Below, in pieces: positions 1 through 11,662 of a stretch of DNA of 64,000 bases. Source of the DNA: Agapanthus africanus. Lineage: Eukaryota; Streptophyta; Magnoliopsida; Asparagales; Amaryllidaceae. Numbering within the stretch: position 1 is the first letter of the stretch; the number at the start of each line of letters is the position of its first letter. The stretch is from contig CM057346.1 of NCBI GenBank assembly GCA_030015575.1, positions 116,479,899 through 116,543,898 of the forward strand, in the 5' to 3' direction. The notes beneath the pieces are model-generated. The model was not told the DNA's origin and did not search any database. It was given only the letters and a program-made list of their open reading frames with translations. Made by a program: the position numbers and the translations under genes.

Positions 1-398
1 CTGAGCACCCGTATATCATCTCTGATGTCAAACACCAATGGATATGGGATCATCCATCGCCCATCTGTATGGGTCGAGAAGGTATACGCTAGTCTACTCC
101 GGTATATCGATGCCCCGTCTCGATACACCCACGACTAGGGACCTTGAAGGATGTACTTATGGACTACCATGTCCCAACTAGTATGATCTGCATCATAGTC
201 CAGATAGTCAAGTACACATCCTAAGGGCTTTACCAACATGTAACAGAGAGACAATCAGTGTTCACGTTAAGGTAAAGAGCAACCAGATAGCATACTATCA
301 TGTCGAGCAAGAAAGTCCTCCCTATATATGTCCAAGCATCCACTACAATATACATCCTATGTATAGTAATGGCCTCTAGGGCATACATATAACTAACA
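1..398 (-). repeat. C1 3' LTR, partial
   Basis: The right boundary is the reverse complement of the LTR start tgttagttatatg, ending ctaaca at 398. It is followed by the reverse complement of a polypurine tract (gcaagtggcagat, 399-411). The same sequence is repeated inside the 5' LTR near 8195-8590. About 1.8 kb of this LTR should lie left of the window. Confidence 0.9.
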
Positions 399-3290
399 AT
401 CTGCCACTTGCACTAGGGCCATCTGATAGCAGTGGTTGTAGTATCTCATACTCAACCATCCCATAATCGTCTCTCTCTGGGAAAAGGCCTTTGTGAGTGG
501 ATCCGCCGTGTTGTCCTCTGAGTCTACTCTCCTTACCTCGATCACCCTGGAGATCAACCATCTCCATGATCAGGTGACACTGCCTTAGAATATGTCTGGA
601 TCACTGATGGGACGGGCGTTCCTTGGTATAAGCCACAACTCCATTGTCTCACAATGGTAGGAACGAAGTTCATCTCATGAACCAATATACACCCAGACTT
701 CCTCTTTGGTAGCATCTTAAGTAGCGATGTATCCAGCCTTTATCGTCTAGTTTGCCACGGTATCTAGCTTGGAACTCTTCCAACATACCGTCCCTTTACT
801 GAGGGTAAAGACAATGCCTGTGACTGACTTTCAGTCGTCCTTATCACTCTGGAACCTTTCCAGTGATTCTCCCCAGGATCAACTGATACCATCTCACTAC
901 AACTAGTGAGTATCCTAACATCCAATTAGATCTATCTCATAGATCCAAAACCCAGGATTTAGGAGGTATCACTTTGATCCTATATGGAGAATCATTGTGA
1001 TAAGCGGAGATTGACCGAGCGTAGCATAGGAAACTCTTTTCTTATCAAGAGTATGCATCCACGTACTCTACGAGGATTACTACCATACTCCCTACTACCC
1101 TTTTGTTTATACAAGGTTCATCTACCATTTTGATGATGTCAAACTCTTTGAGTAACTCATCAAAAACAGATGTTCCAACTCCGCGATGCCTGCTTTATCA
1201 CATAAAACATCTTGCACACGTTTCCGCTGCTCCCACTGTCTACGAAGCCCTCTGGCTGTGTACTTATAGTCTCACTCTTCTAAAACATCATTTAGAAAAG
1301 CAGTCATGGCACCCAACCACCAGATATCGTAGTCATGGTATGTAGCCGTGGCAAGTAGGATCCGGATGGACTTAAGCATAGCCACTGGAAAAGGTTTCAT
1401 TATTATCCACGCCTGGTCGATGACGAAAAACCTTTAACAAGTCTAGTTTTGAAAGTCTCAACTTTTCCATCTTCACCAAGTAATCTTCTCAAGATATACT
1501 TGCTCCTGATGGGGATTTAACCCTTCAGATATAGCAACCAAAGTCCATACTTTGTTGGTGTACATGGATTCCATCTCAGATCGCTAAGCATCCAGCCATT
1601 CTTACAGAGTCCCTACTCTCGATGGCCTGCTCGAAACTAGTTGGGTCATCATCTCATGATGCAATCCTCGCTCCCACTGTCATCGAGAAACCGAAGTATC
1701 TCTCAGGCAGATGAGGAACCCTACTAGATCGGCGGAGAGGCTGAGCTTCGTTGGAATCTACTGAATCCTTTGGTTCTACCAAATCATCTGCTGTAGTTTG
1801 TATAGATGGAACTTTTTCAGTTCTACATAACAGACCTTGCCTCGAGCTTGTCCGGATTTTTCTTTTAGACATAGCCCGGACAACCCCAAATCTTAACCAA
1901 CTTAAGATATGGGCTCTTCCCTTTCCATATCACATATGAAGTGGTAGGCACTGATTTGATTCGAACCTGATTCAATAGGTATGCAGCTTCTCAAGTGCAT
2001 AGCCCCCAAAAGGAAACAGGTAACTCAGTAGTACTCATCATAGAGCGCACCATATCGAATAGGGTGTAATTGCTCCGCCCCGATATACCATCGTGCTATG
2101 GTGTATACAGAGGAGTAATGCTGAGAGAGAATCTCATTCTCCTTTAGAATATTCCAGGAATTCTATGCTCAAGTATTCTCCTCCCTGATCTTATCATAGG
2201 ACATAATACTTATACCCGGTTTTTGGTTCTCTACTTCTAACTTATATTCGGTGATTATCTCAAAAGTTTCGGACCTATGTTTCAACAGGAACATATGACT
2301 GAGCCTTGAGAGATCATCAGAGAATGTAATGTAGTACAAAGAACTAGTCCTGGCATGTGTAGACAGGGGACCTTCAATATATCATCATGTATCAGTCCCA
2401 AGAGTTTACTAACTCTTTCTCTGTTTCCAATAAACAGAGCTTTGGTCATCTTATCTTTATGACATGACTGGCAAGTTTCACAAGATGTAAATTCAAACTG
2501 ATTTAAATATGCATCTATATGTAACTTCAGCTAGTCGGGTCGCATTGATATGACCTAGTCTACAATACCTCAAGAAGAATTCGTTCATTTTTGAACTATT
2601 CCTCTTGTGTGTGTTCCGTATACTAAGAAATGTAGTTTGATTTAGAACGTCTATGCTTTTAGATAACGTGCCTGAACCGATCAACTTTTGATATAGGAAA
2701 TGTTCAAAACATTATCCAACAATACAAAATTATATCCTTCTTTACTAATAAAGAGACTGATATGATTTTGCATATCAGGTTCGGTATCTAATAACATTTG
2801 TTCAGAATCAATGTATTTGGAATACAGGGTGACAGTGACCAACAGACTTGGCTGCAACACTTGCACCGTTTTCTGTCTCATGAAACTTATCACCCGTTCT
2901 CAGTTCCCTACCTTACTGTAGCCCATGTAGTAAATTACATATATGGGATCCTGATCCGGTATCAAATACCCAGAGAAGGCCCGCCAGAAAGAGGGGGTTG
3001 GAGACCCCGGAACGATGTATGAAAGAGACTAGACGCAGAGGATACTGAGAAACAGTTCTTTGTAATGAACACACCCGAAGGAGATGCATCATATGCACTT
3101 CCTTCGTTTGGGCGGCATAGGAATTCAGGTATTCCTCTATTTCCTGCTCTGTCTTATAACAATTATAAGTTGGAGCGGGACCAACGTTCCCCAGCTCAGT
3201 ATAACAAGCGGGTTCAGTCAATATATCTGTATTATTATTTTGATTAAGGCGTGATATGGTCGCTACCTGGAGAGAGAGAGAAGAAAACAC
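399..3290 (-). pseudogene. C1 pol relic (protease, integrase, RT, RNase H), heavily broken
   Basis: Minus-strand fragments appear in copia order. A retropepsin-like WVFDTGSGSHIC lies near 2930-2970, with the DTG still present. A GAG-pre-integrase-like CRLGHIN lies near 2540-2590, a linker LRRSSRVPHLPERYF near 1690-1740, RT near 950-1500 and an RNase H tail DNTADPLTKAF near 490-530. The YVDD region is frameshifted near 1055. Stops and frameshifts occur every 60-130 codons. Only about 80 codons separate the putative start from the protease, so gag is absent. A roughly 59-bp insertion (2973-3031), absent from C2, interrupts the protease start. A large internal deletion between RT and RNase H (around 850-960) is shared with C2 and C4. 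Confidence 0.85.
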
Positions 3291-3687
3291 TCAGCGTGCG
3301 CTCTTGCAAGAATAGATTGGTTATTATTTTATCTAATCAGGATGGCTCCCACTGTTTTTATCAAATCTCCCTTCAAACCCTAAAAGGAAAGACTAGCCGG
3401 GATTAATTACACATTACAAGTTCGCCAATCTTTCAGCCAGGCCAGTGTCGGTACTTTGAGGGAGGTCCCCCGTGCTTTCGCACGAACCTAATTAATGTAA
3501 ACCTCGTTTTCCCAGAGGCGTTACCTCGTTAACACCTTTCTAGACACCTACTTGATCAGCTAATTGTAATGTGTAAAACTCTCCCAGGAGTAACTCTTAC
3601 TCGCAGTGGGTATCGGGATCCAACTATCTCATAGAAGGTATGCAATCTCATTGCAAATTTCAACACTTGAAATTCCGGATAATATTT

Positions 3688-3925
3688 TGCCCCAAGCCTC
3701 CTATGACCTTGACAAAGGCCAACAAATCATAGGCTACTAGTCAAGTTCAACCCGTCATTTCTTGATTGAAATAAACCCACCCGCACGGCCCTTGACAAAG
3801 GCCAACAAGGTCGCACGACTACCCTAATCCAATCTGCATCATATGCATAAGCAGATAAGTACTAGTCAGCTACCGCACACTACGCCTTGACAAAGGCCAA
3901 CAAACGCAGCACGAATACTAACTAC
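3688..3925 (-). other. C1 triple hairpin with common apex
   Basis: On the plus strand the 18-base string cttgacaaaggccaacaa occurs three times (about 3709, 3792, 3887). Each copy is flanked by its own complementary arms, for example cctatga (3700-3706) with tcatagg (3727-3733). The corresponding C2 hairpins have a different apex and compensating arm changes. Confidence 0.6.
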
Positions 3926-6134
3926 TACTTATCTGAAATGACGGAGGGCTACGACAGGTTTTTCTGAAAACCTATTGCGTAATGAACTTGATATCGTTGT
4001 AGAATCAAATGATTTTGAAATGGAGTGTTTTTGAGGCTTTTCTAGTTTTGCTAAAGGGGTCACTCCCGGTGAAGGGATCGTCGGCCCTTTCCTCGTCGAA
4101 TGAGGTGCGGGATATATCATATATATCACTGTGCAAAGCAGAAACTATAGAAGCAATCAAAAGACAAACCGAGTGTGTAGCATCTGCCAGTTATTGCTAA
4201 AGGGGTCACTCCCGGTGAAGGGATCTCGGCCCTTTCCTCATCGAATAAGGTGCAGGATGTTCTGCAAGGAACACCTCGATGCAAAGCAAGAACTGTAGCT
4301 ACCTCTTTTTTTTTTTTAAATTCGATTCCACAACATCTTAGGTTTCTTTTCTTTCATTAATCACATTAATGAAGTCCCATCATTTAAGTACCTAAACATC
4401 ACAGATAAATACGACGTACACTTATGCCATCCGCATTCGCCTCGATGTCCCCTCGTGCACCGTTAGGTTAGGTAACTAACGACAGAGCGGGACAGGGCTA
4501 GCGCGGGTGTAAAACATAAGTAACGTCTATATAATATATCATATATACTATATACAGTATCCATCACAGCATATCAAATGATCACATCACAGATAACGCA
4601 GCAGAAAATATCATATGAAATATTGGATATACTAGGACGTCCGTGTTTTCAGTACGAGCCAGTATAAAACACGGATTCTACGGTCGCGATGAATGGCCAA
4701 ACCCACACCCCTAGACCCCTACGAGAGCGGCAAGCAACCCTACCAATTCTAGAGTTAGGAGACCCGGACTCGACTCCTCGAGTTGGTCTCCCACTGCACT
4801 CCAGAACCCGGTTACTTGTGCTCCCCTCCTTGGGTCTATCCTAATGCGGAAAAGTAAATAATATACAAATGTGACATCATCCGCAACTTGGAAGTTCCCC
4901 AATAAAAGAATATTACATACAAGTTTTTACATGAATGAAAATGAAAAACACTCATCTCACATAAAAAACCCCCGGCCATTCAAACACGATGATCCAATAT
5001 AACATATCCAGCAACACATAACATCACATGTCATCAACGTAAGTAAATATGTCCATCCCAATTGTCGTTGGCATATGGCAACGAAACCGGCGATATCACA
5101 TATTACACTTACGGTCGCAGAAAAGAAAGTGTAAAACTACAACAGTTGGAATCCGCAACCTCCTTAGACATTGCATGCCTAATCATTATAAACCCCGCAT
5201 TTTAGTCTCATTATCGAAAACTCTTTTCAATACCAAGTCGGGCAATTCAACAAAATTCCCGACATCCTGATCGAATGCTCGTCGCAAACTTCAGTAGACG
5301 GCCGCACCCCCGATACCGTTGACGAAGTGCACCAAGGCGAAACACCACTGCCGCGAGCACCCGAACGTATGCTTTCGACGACGGGGTTCTCCTACAGTCA
5401 CTTGGTTGGGGCTATGGGGCGTGGCTATCTATTAAGTTTACCGGCGAGTATCCGCGTACGCTACGTGATTGCGACGGACTTTTGATCGCATCAAAATTCC
5501 GTGGCAACCGATCAAGTGAGACAAAACTGCTAGATTTATAACATTCATTCAGTTATCTCATAACTACTTGTGGATTCCAAATATTGTATCACATTCCAGA
5601 TAAATAGAAAATGTTAAACTTTCCGATCGAACAGTCAAACACCCAAGTTTTCCCGAAACAGCTCAACACTTGAAACAAGTTTAAAAACATTCACTTCATG
5701 CCACAGTACCAACGGTCCAGCCGTAGAAGGGTCAAGCCAACGCCTCATATGTGGCACGCCGTACTGCCCCAAACCCTAAGGTTCAAAGGGCAGTTCAAGA
5801 CGGTCACATAATCGAGTTAAGGTTTCTTGTCTTCTAGAGGGTCCATCGCTTTACTTGCACTACTTAGAACGTCTTTAAACTATGGAAAAATCCAACACTT
5901 GGAAATTTCCCGACTGGGGAAAAAGTGGGTATTTATATCCGGTCAAACTTTTTAACATGTTCTAAAATACCCGGAAAAACACATAGACGAAATTAGACTT
6001 CCCGATCGAAACACCGAGTCCCCAATAGAACCCAGAAAACTCAACTCTTGAGTGCAAATTAAAAATTCCCAGAAAACTCAGGAATAAAATAAAGAAATTA
6101 CTGTGCAAAATTTAATGGAAGAAGCGACCGTACG

Positions 6135-6181
6135 GCCGCGGAACCGCCGCACAAGCCATGCTCGTGCCGCGGTTCCGCGGC
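6135..6181 (-). other. C1 GC-rich hairpin downstream of PBS
   Basis: Perfect 13-bp inverted arms, gccgcggaaccgc (6135-6147) and gcggttccgcggc (6169-6181), with a 21-base loop, about 200 bp inside the element from the PBS. C2 and C3 have equivalents at the same distance. Possible roles are RNA dimerisation or packaging, by analogy with other retroelements; this is inference. Confidence 0.65.
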
Positions 6182-6366
6182 GACTTGGTCGATTTAGAAG
6201 TTCGTTTTGCACAGTAACTCCTAGAAAACCCTGCTGATTTTTCTGCATATTTTTAATTCACAAAATTCCATAGTTACAAAAAATGTACAGAGAGGGTTGA
6301 AAATTAGGGTTTCGGGTTCGATCGGACTTCTAACATCGTCTATACATCGCCTAAAGCTCTAACCTG

Positions 6367-6378
6367 TCTCTGATACCA
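6367..6378 (-). other. C1 primer-binding site (tRNA-iMet type)
   Basis: The reverse complement is tggtatcagaga, matching the initiator tRNA-Met PBS tggtatcagagc at 11 of 12 bases. It starts one base inside the 5' LTR boundary at 6380. Minus-strand cDNA synthesis would be primed here. Confidence 0.85.
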
Positions 6379-6379
6379 C

Positions 6380-8590
6380 TGTAGGGCTCCTAGGCACACC
6401 CATGAGGTTCCACAACTGATCAACCATGCCAAAATCAAAAATTTATGTGTGCCAAAGAACCCTAAACTAGATCGTTACTAGAGGTAAAGGCGAGACATGC
6501 AAGTAAACAACTTTATTGCTAAGTGAAAAGGACTACAACCTTTGTAGATCTGGTCCTCCACTTCTCTAGCTCCGTGTTGACGTCCCTCCGCTACGATCAT
6601 CGGAATCCCGGACTCTATTGTTGGTTTCATCGGAGAAATGGACGGACTAGGTCGTTGACTTCGATGCCGAAGATGATCTACGTCGAGGCGACTCAAACTC
6701 AAGCTCCACCTTCACTAGGTCATGGAACTTGTGAAGATAACACACTCTACTATATGGCAAGTGGTAGAGGATGAAGAAATAGGAAGTGGGTTCACTTTGG
6801 ATTTGGATTTCTCACTTGGAATCATCACTTAGAATTTTCTAGCAAAGGTTTTTCTTTCTTCTTGAAGAAGAAGAAGAAGAAGAAGAAGAAAGAAAAGAAT
6901 TCATTCTCTAATTAGAAAATTCAAGTGAAGTCTATCATTTAGCAACCATGGGTGAGTTAACATGTGTAGAGAATAAACTAGGGTTTAGGTTGATGGTTAG
7001 GTTAAGGAACAAAACAAAATGGCAAGACTTTTTCAAAGATGCTTTGAAGCTTCATGAAGCTTCAAGCTAAAATAAGAAAAGCCACCATTTTGTTTTTCCA
7101 AAAATAAATAAAGAAAGAAAATAAGACCTTAACCATTAACCTAAACCATGGTTTAAAACATACACACCCAAGTTTGCATGCATCATCAAACATGATACAA
7201 ACTAGTGTACAAACATATATCATATACACAATGTGCACAAACAAGTGAGAAAATAATCCTAAGTGAACCAATACTAGTTAATGTAAAGTAATATATCAAA
7301 TATATAATTATACATTAAATCATTAAATCAACACTTGATTTAATGATCCGGTCATACAGCATATAACCGACTAATATCAATAGTAACAACTTATCGAATC
7401 AAAACTTGATCCGATAACCCGGCTATATCGCATATAACCGATCAATGTCACATATCGCGAGGATAGAATACAGTATCACATACTAGTATTATTCTCGGTC
7501 CCGCACATATCTCATATGTGCTCCTATTTCGTTTCTCTTGAGCCAGGAAACCTCTGTGTAGGACTCTAAAGACTTGTCAATACGCCGGCAACAGGTGATG
7601 ATCATATCAAACACCCACAAGCAGCAAGCGGTCTGCTAAACGTAACGGCCACCCGGGTATTGAGAGATCAGAAGATCAATGAGCAAGCCCGCTCACACTC
7701 CTATGAATCCAACCAGTAACACTTACCGTACAGTCCGGTCTGTTCGTCTGATATGTCGCATATCTCGCCTAGGGGTGGTAAACGTCAGACCCCAACAGCT
7801 CGATAAGTCGTGTCGATATGAGGTCTATAACAGTTCGAGAAACTACTGGTAACACTTACCAGTAAATCTCAGCAACCCTGGCCAGGGATTTTCGGTTATA
7901 GCCAATCGAACACAGCGCAACATCAACTCCCTATACCGGGAGAGACGAATCCCCTCCTATCGCTCATTGCCTCCATGTGATTCGGGACTGTACCCAAAAA
8001 CCACCATTTTGCACGCCCTCTTGGACGTGGTAAGGTGGAAATCAAAGCACAGTGGGAATCACACAAGACTCTATGACGATCTCGGGTCAACAGACTACTC
8101 TGTACCAGTGTCACCAGAGAACTGCCATCTGACGTAAGGTATAATACTATCTGGGAGTTCTCGGCGAGTACGTCCAGTGTACCCAGTCTCCAATGAGCAC
8201 CCGTATATCATTTCTGATGTCAAACATCAATGGATATGGGATCATCCATCGCCCATCTGTATGGGTCGAGAAGGTATACGCTAGTCTACTCTGGTATATC
8301 GATGCCCCGTCTCGATACACCCACGACTATGGACCTTGAAGGATGTACTTATGGACTACCATGTCCCCACTAGTATGATCTGCATCATAGTCCAGATAGT
8401 CAAGTACACATCCTAAGGGCTTTACCAACATATAACAGAGAGACAATCAGTGTACACGTTAAGGTAAAGAGCAACCAGATAGCATACTATCATGTCGAGC
8501 AAGAAAGTCCTCCCTATATATGTCCAAGCATCCACTACAATATACATCCTATGTATAGTAATGGCCTCTAGGGCATACATATAACTAACA
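6380..8590 (-). repeat. C1 5' LTR
   Basis: 2211 bp, bounded by the reverse complements of tgttag and ccctaca (tg...ca ends). It is collinear with the 2222-bp LTRs of C2 and the 2207-bp LTR of C4. It contains a gaa microsatellite (6864-6891) and palindromic modules near 7324-7440 (see the LTR palindrome finding). Confidence 0.92.
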
Positions 8591-9191
8591 GATTCGTCTT
8601 TCCCGGTATAGGGAGTCGATGTCGCGCTGTATTCAATTGGCCAACACCATAAATCCCTGGCCATGGCGGATTGAGAATTACTGATAGGTAGATCAGTAGA
8701 TTCTCAGATGGTCTTGAGCAACATCGGCATGACTTGTCAGGTTATTAGGGGTCTGAAGTTATCCACCCCCTAGACCCGGCATGCGATACTCTCAGATGAC
8801 TGAACTGTACGGAGATTGTCACAGATAGGCTCAGTAGGAGTTCGGATGAGTTTGCTCGTTGGCCTTCTTTTCGACAGGTACCCGGGTAGCTGTTGACGTG
8901 CTTATGGTTAAACCCACCACAAGTGTACTGTCGAGTCTTTAGAGTCCCACACAGAGGATTTCCCTGGTTCAGGCAAATCGATGTAGAGGCCGTATGGTTT
9001 TACGTGCAGTGTTTCGATCATATACATGTACATGCTACATGTATTTTGTTTGGATGGATAATACAAGCGGGCTTGGGGTTAAGCCGCATTCTAGTATTAT
9101 ACCATTGGAGATTTTGATCTTATACATGTACAAGCTACATGTATTTTGTTCGGACGGATAATACTAGCGGGCTTAGAATTAAGCCGCATTC
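8591..9191 (+). repeat. C0 5' LTR, piece 1 of 4
   Basis: This aligns to the middle of a copia LTR: gattcgtct...ccggtataggg matches C2 LTR sequence near 9829. It continues through the same conserved blocks, such as gagtctttagagtcc. It is cut by C1 on the left and by C2 on the right (C2 target site cattc, 9187-9191). A direct repeat of about 100 bp starts near 9017 and again near 9117. Each copy carries the palindrome atacatgta-5 bp-tacatgtat (about 9023-9045 and 9122-9144). Confidence 0.8.
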
Positions 9192-11413
9192 TGTTAGTTA
9201 TATGAATGCCCTAGAGGCCATTACTGTACATAGGATGTATATTGTAGTGGATGCTGGGACATATATAGGGAGGACTTTCTTGCTCGACATGATAGTATGC
9301 TATCTGGTTGACCTTTACCTTAACGTGTACACTGATTGTCTCTCTGTTACATGTTGGTAAAGCCCTTAGGCTGTGTACTTGACTACCTGGACTATGATGC
9401 AGATCATACTAGTGGGGACAGATAGTCTATAAGTACATCCTTCAAAGTCCCTAGTCGTGGGTATATCGAGACGGGGCATCGATATACCAGAGTAGACTAG
9501 CGTATACCTTCTCGACCCATACAGATGGGCGATGGATGATCCCATATCCATTGGTGTTTGACATCAGAGACGATATACGGGCGATCAGTGGAGACTGAGT
9601 ACACTGGACGGACTCCCCGAGAACTCCCAGATGGTATTATACCTCACGTCAGATGGCAGTTCTCTGGTGACACTGGTACAGAGTAGTCTGTTGACCCGAG
9701 ATCGTCATAGAGTCTTGTGTGGTTCCCACTGTGCTTTGATTTCCATCTTACCACGTCCAAGAGGGCGTGCAAAACGGTGGTTTTTGGGTACAGTCCCGAG
9801 TCACATGGAGGCAATGAGCGATAGGAGGGGATTCGTCTCTCCCGGTATAGGGGGTTGATGTTGCGCTGTGTTCGATTGGCTATAACAGGAAATCCCTGGC
9901 CAGGGTTGCTGAGATTTACTGGTAAGTGTTACCAGTAGTTTCTCGAATTGTTATAGACCTCATATCGACACGACTTATCGAGCTATTGGGGTCTGACGTT
10001 TACCACCCCTAGGCGAGATATGCGACGTATCAGACGAACAGACCGGACTGTACGGTAGTGTTACTGGTTGGATTCACTGGAGTGTGAGCAGGCTTGCTCG
10101 TCGATCTTCAGATCGCTCAATACCTGGGTGGCCGTTACGTTTAGCAGACCGCTTTCGGCTTGTGGGTGTTTGATATGATCATCGCCTGCTGCCGGCGTAT
10201 TGACGAGTCTTTAGAGTCCTACACAGAGGTTTCCTGGCTCAAGCGAAACGAAATAGGAGCGCATATGAGATATGTGCGGGACTGAGAATAATGCGTGTAT
10301 GTGATACCGTATTCCATTCTCGCGATGAATGTATCGAATGGTTATATGCGATATAACCTAGTTATCGAATCGATGGTTGATTCGATAAACCGATACATTG
10401 GATACTAGTCGGTTATATGCGATATGACCGGATCGTTAAATCAAGTGTTGATTTAATGATTTAATGCATAATTATATATATATTTGATATATTACTTTGC
10501 ATTAACTAGTATCGGTTCACTTTAATTGGATTTTCTCGCTCGGATGTGCACATTGTATATTCGATATAGTTTTGTGCACACGAATGTATCATGTTTGATG
10601 ATGCATGCTTACTTGGTTTGTGTTAAAGATTGATCCATGGTTATTTAAATGGTTAGGGTTTTGTTTTTCATATACATTTATTTATTCATTTATTTCTTTG
10701 GAAAATATAATGCATAAAGATAAAATGGTGGCTTTTATTTTTGTTTCTTTCATGAACATTCATGAAGGTTTGAATAAAGTGACCATTTTGTCTCATGCTT
10801 AACCCTAACCACTACACCTAACCATGGTCCTCTCTCTACACTTAACCATGGTGTGATTATGATAAGAATAGATTTTATTTTCCATTATTCTTATTCTTAT
10901 CATATCATTATTCTTCTTCTTCTTCCTTTCTTCAAGTGAAGAAAGCTTGCCTCCATCAATGGCAAGTGATGAAAAAGAGTGAGAAATCCAAATCTAAAGT
11001 CTACCCACTTCCTATTTCTTCATCCTCTACCTCTTGCCAAGTAGTAGAGTGTGTTTTCTTCACAAGTTTCATGACTTGGTGAAGTGAGAGCTTGATCTTG
11101 CGATGCTTCGACGTAGATCATCTTCGGCATGGACATCGACGACCTAGCTCGCCATTTCTCCGACGAAGCCGACGCTAGAGCCCGGGAATTCATTTGGACA
11201 GCGAGGGGACTTCATTGTGGAGCCGTGGAGGTGGAGCACCGGATCTACAAAGGTTGTATTTCCGTATTCTTATAGTTAAGTGTTAACTAGTTTACTTTTC
11301 GCCTAGATTTCTAGCCAACGATCCGTAGTTTAGGGTTTCTCGGCACCGTTAAACTTTAAATTGGCATGGTTGATGCCTTGTGAGACCTCTTGAGAGTGCC
11401 TAGGAGCCCTACA
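9192..11413 (+). repeat. C2 5' LTR
   Basis: Starts tgttagttatatg and ends gccctaca. An ORF-free U3-like region holds two palindromic modules (10339-10386, 10410-10454), then AT-rich sequence, then a conserved stretch near the end (cttcgacgtagatcatcttcggcatgg). The promoter was not identified with confidence. Confidence 0.95.
10330..10460. promoter_or_regulatory. C2 LTR palindromic module cluster
   Basis: gttatat-gcg-atataac (near 10341) is followed by ttatcgaatc/gattcgataa arms (10362-10388). Then come cggttatat-gcg-atatgaccg (near 10410) and aaatca-agtgt-tgattt (near 10438). The same module types recur in C1, C3 and C4. Two equal-sized palindromes in series suggest dimeric protein-binding sites; that function is inference. 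The copy in the 3' LTR lies 8137 bp downstream. Confidence 0.5.
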
Positions 11414-11414
11414 G

Positions 11415-11426
11415 TGGTATCAGAGC
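11415..11426 (+). other. C2 primer-binding site
   Basis: tggtatcagagc, an exact initiator tRNA-Met complement, one base after the 5' LTR end. Together with the PPT it defines the element orientation. Confidence 0.95.
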
Positions 11427-11609
11427 CTAGCTAGAGCCTTAGGCGAAGTCCCGACGGAATTTGAAGTCCGATCGACCCGAAACCCAAACCCTTAACATGC
11501 TCTCTGGACATTTCTGTAAAATGTGGATTTTTTGGAATTAAAAATATGCAGAGAAATGTGCAGGAAATTCTAAGAAAAACTGGAGAAAACGACAACCTAA
11601 TTCAACAGT

Positions 11610-11662
11610 ACGGCCGCGGAACCGCGGCGTTGACCCCCCTTTTGCGGCGGTTCCGCGGCCGT
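11610..11662 (+). other. C2 GC-rich hairpin downstream of PBS
   Basis: Perfect 16-bp arms, acggccgcggaaccgc (11610-11625) and gcggttccgcggccgt (11647-11662), with a 21-base loop, 195 bp after the PBS. This is a very stable predicted RNA stem in the genomic transcript. It corresponds to hairpins at 6135-6181 and 56656-56696. Confidence 0.7.

Larger units (their letters stand above)
3291..6366 (-). other. C1 5' leader, non-coding, structured
   Basis: About 3.1 kb between PBS and pol with no credible ORF. In element sense it holds a GC-rich hairpin, a ccgttag-type hairpin (4460-4482), a direct duplication of about 146 bp (copies start near 4050 and 4196), a triple hairpin region (3688-3925) and a pyrimidine tract ending in cag (3266-3285). 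All are also present in C2. The apparent ORFs here are short and not conserved between the copies. Confidence 0.75.
1..8590 (-). mobile_element. C1: Ty1/copia LTR retrotransposon, minus strand, left end cut by window
   Basis: Read on the minus strand, the order is 5' LTR (6380-8590), PBS, leader of about 3.1 kb, broken pol relic, PPT, then the first 398 bp of the 3' LTR, which leaves the window on the left. The sequence is collinear with C2 (9192-19550) over its whole length. The right flank after 8590 begins gattc and belongs to another copia LTR (C0), so C1 inserted into C0. The left target-site copy is outside the window. Protein similarity is to Angela/Tork-type copia pol. No gag domain is recognisable and all pol domains are broken, so C1 is non-autonomous. 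Confidence 0.9.
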
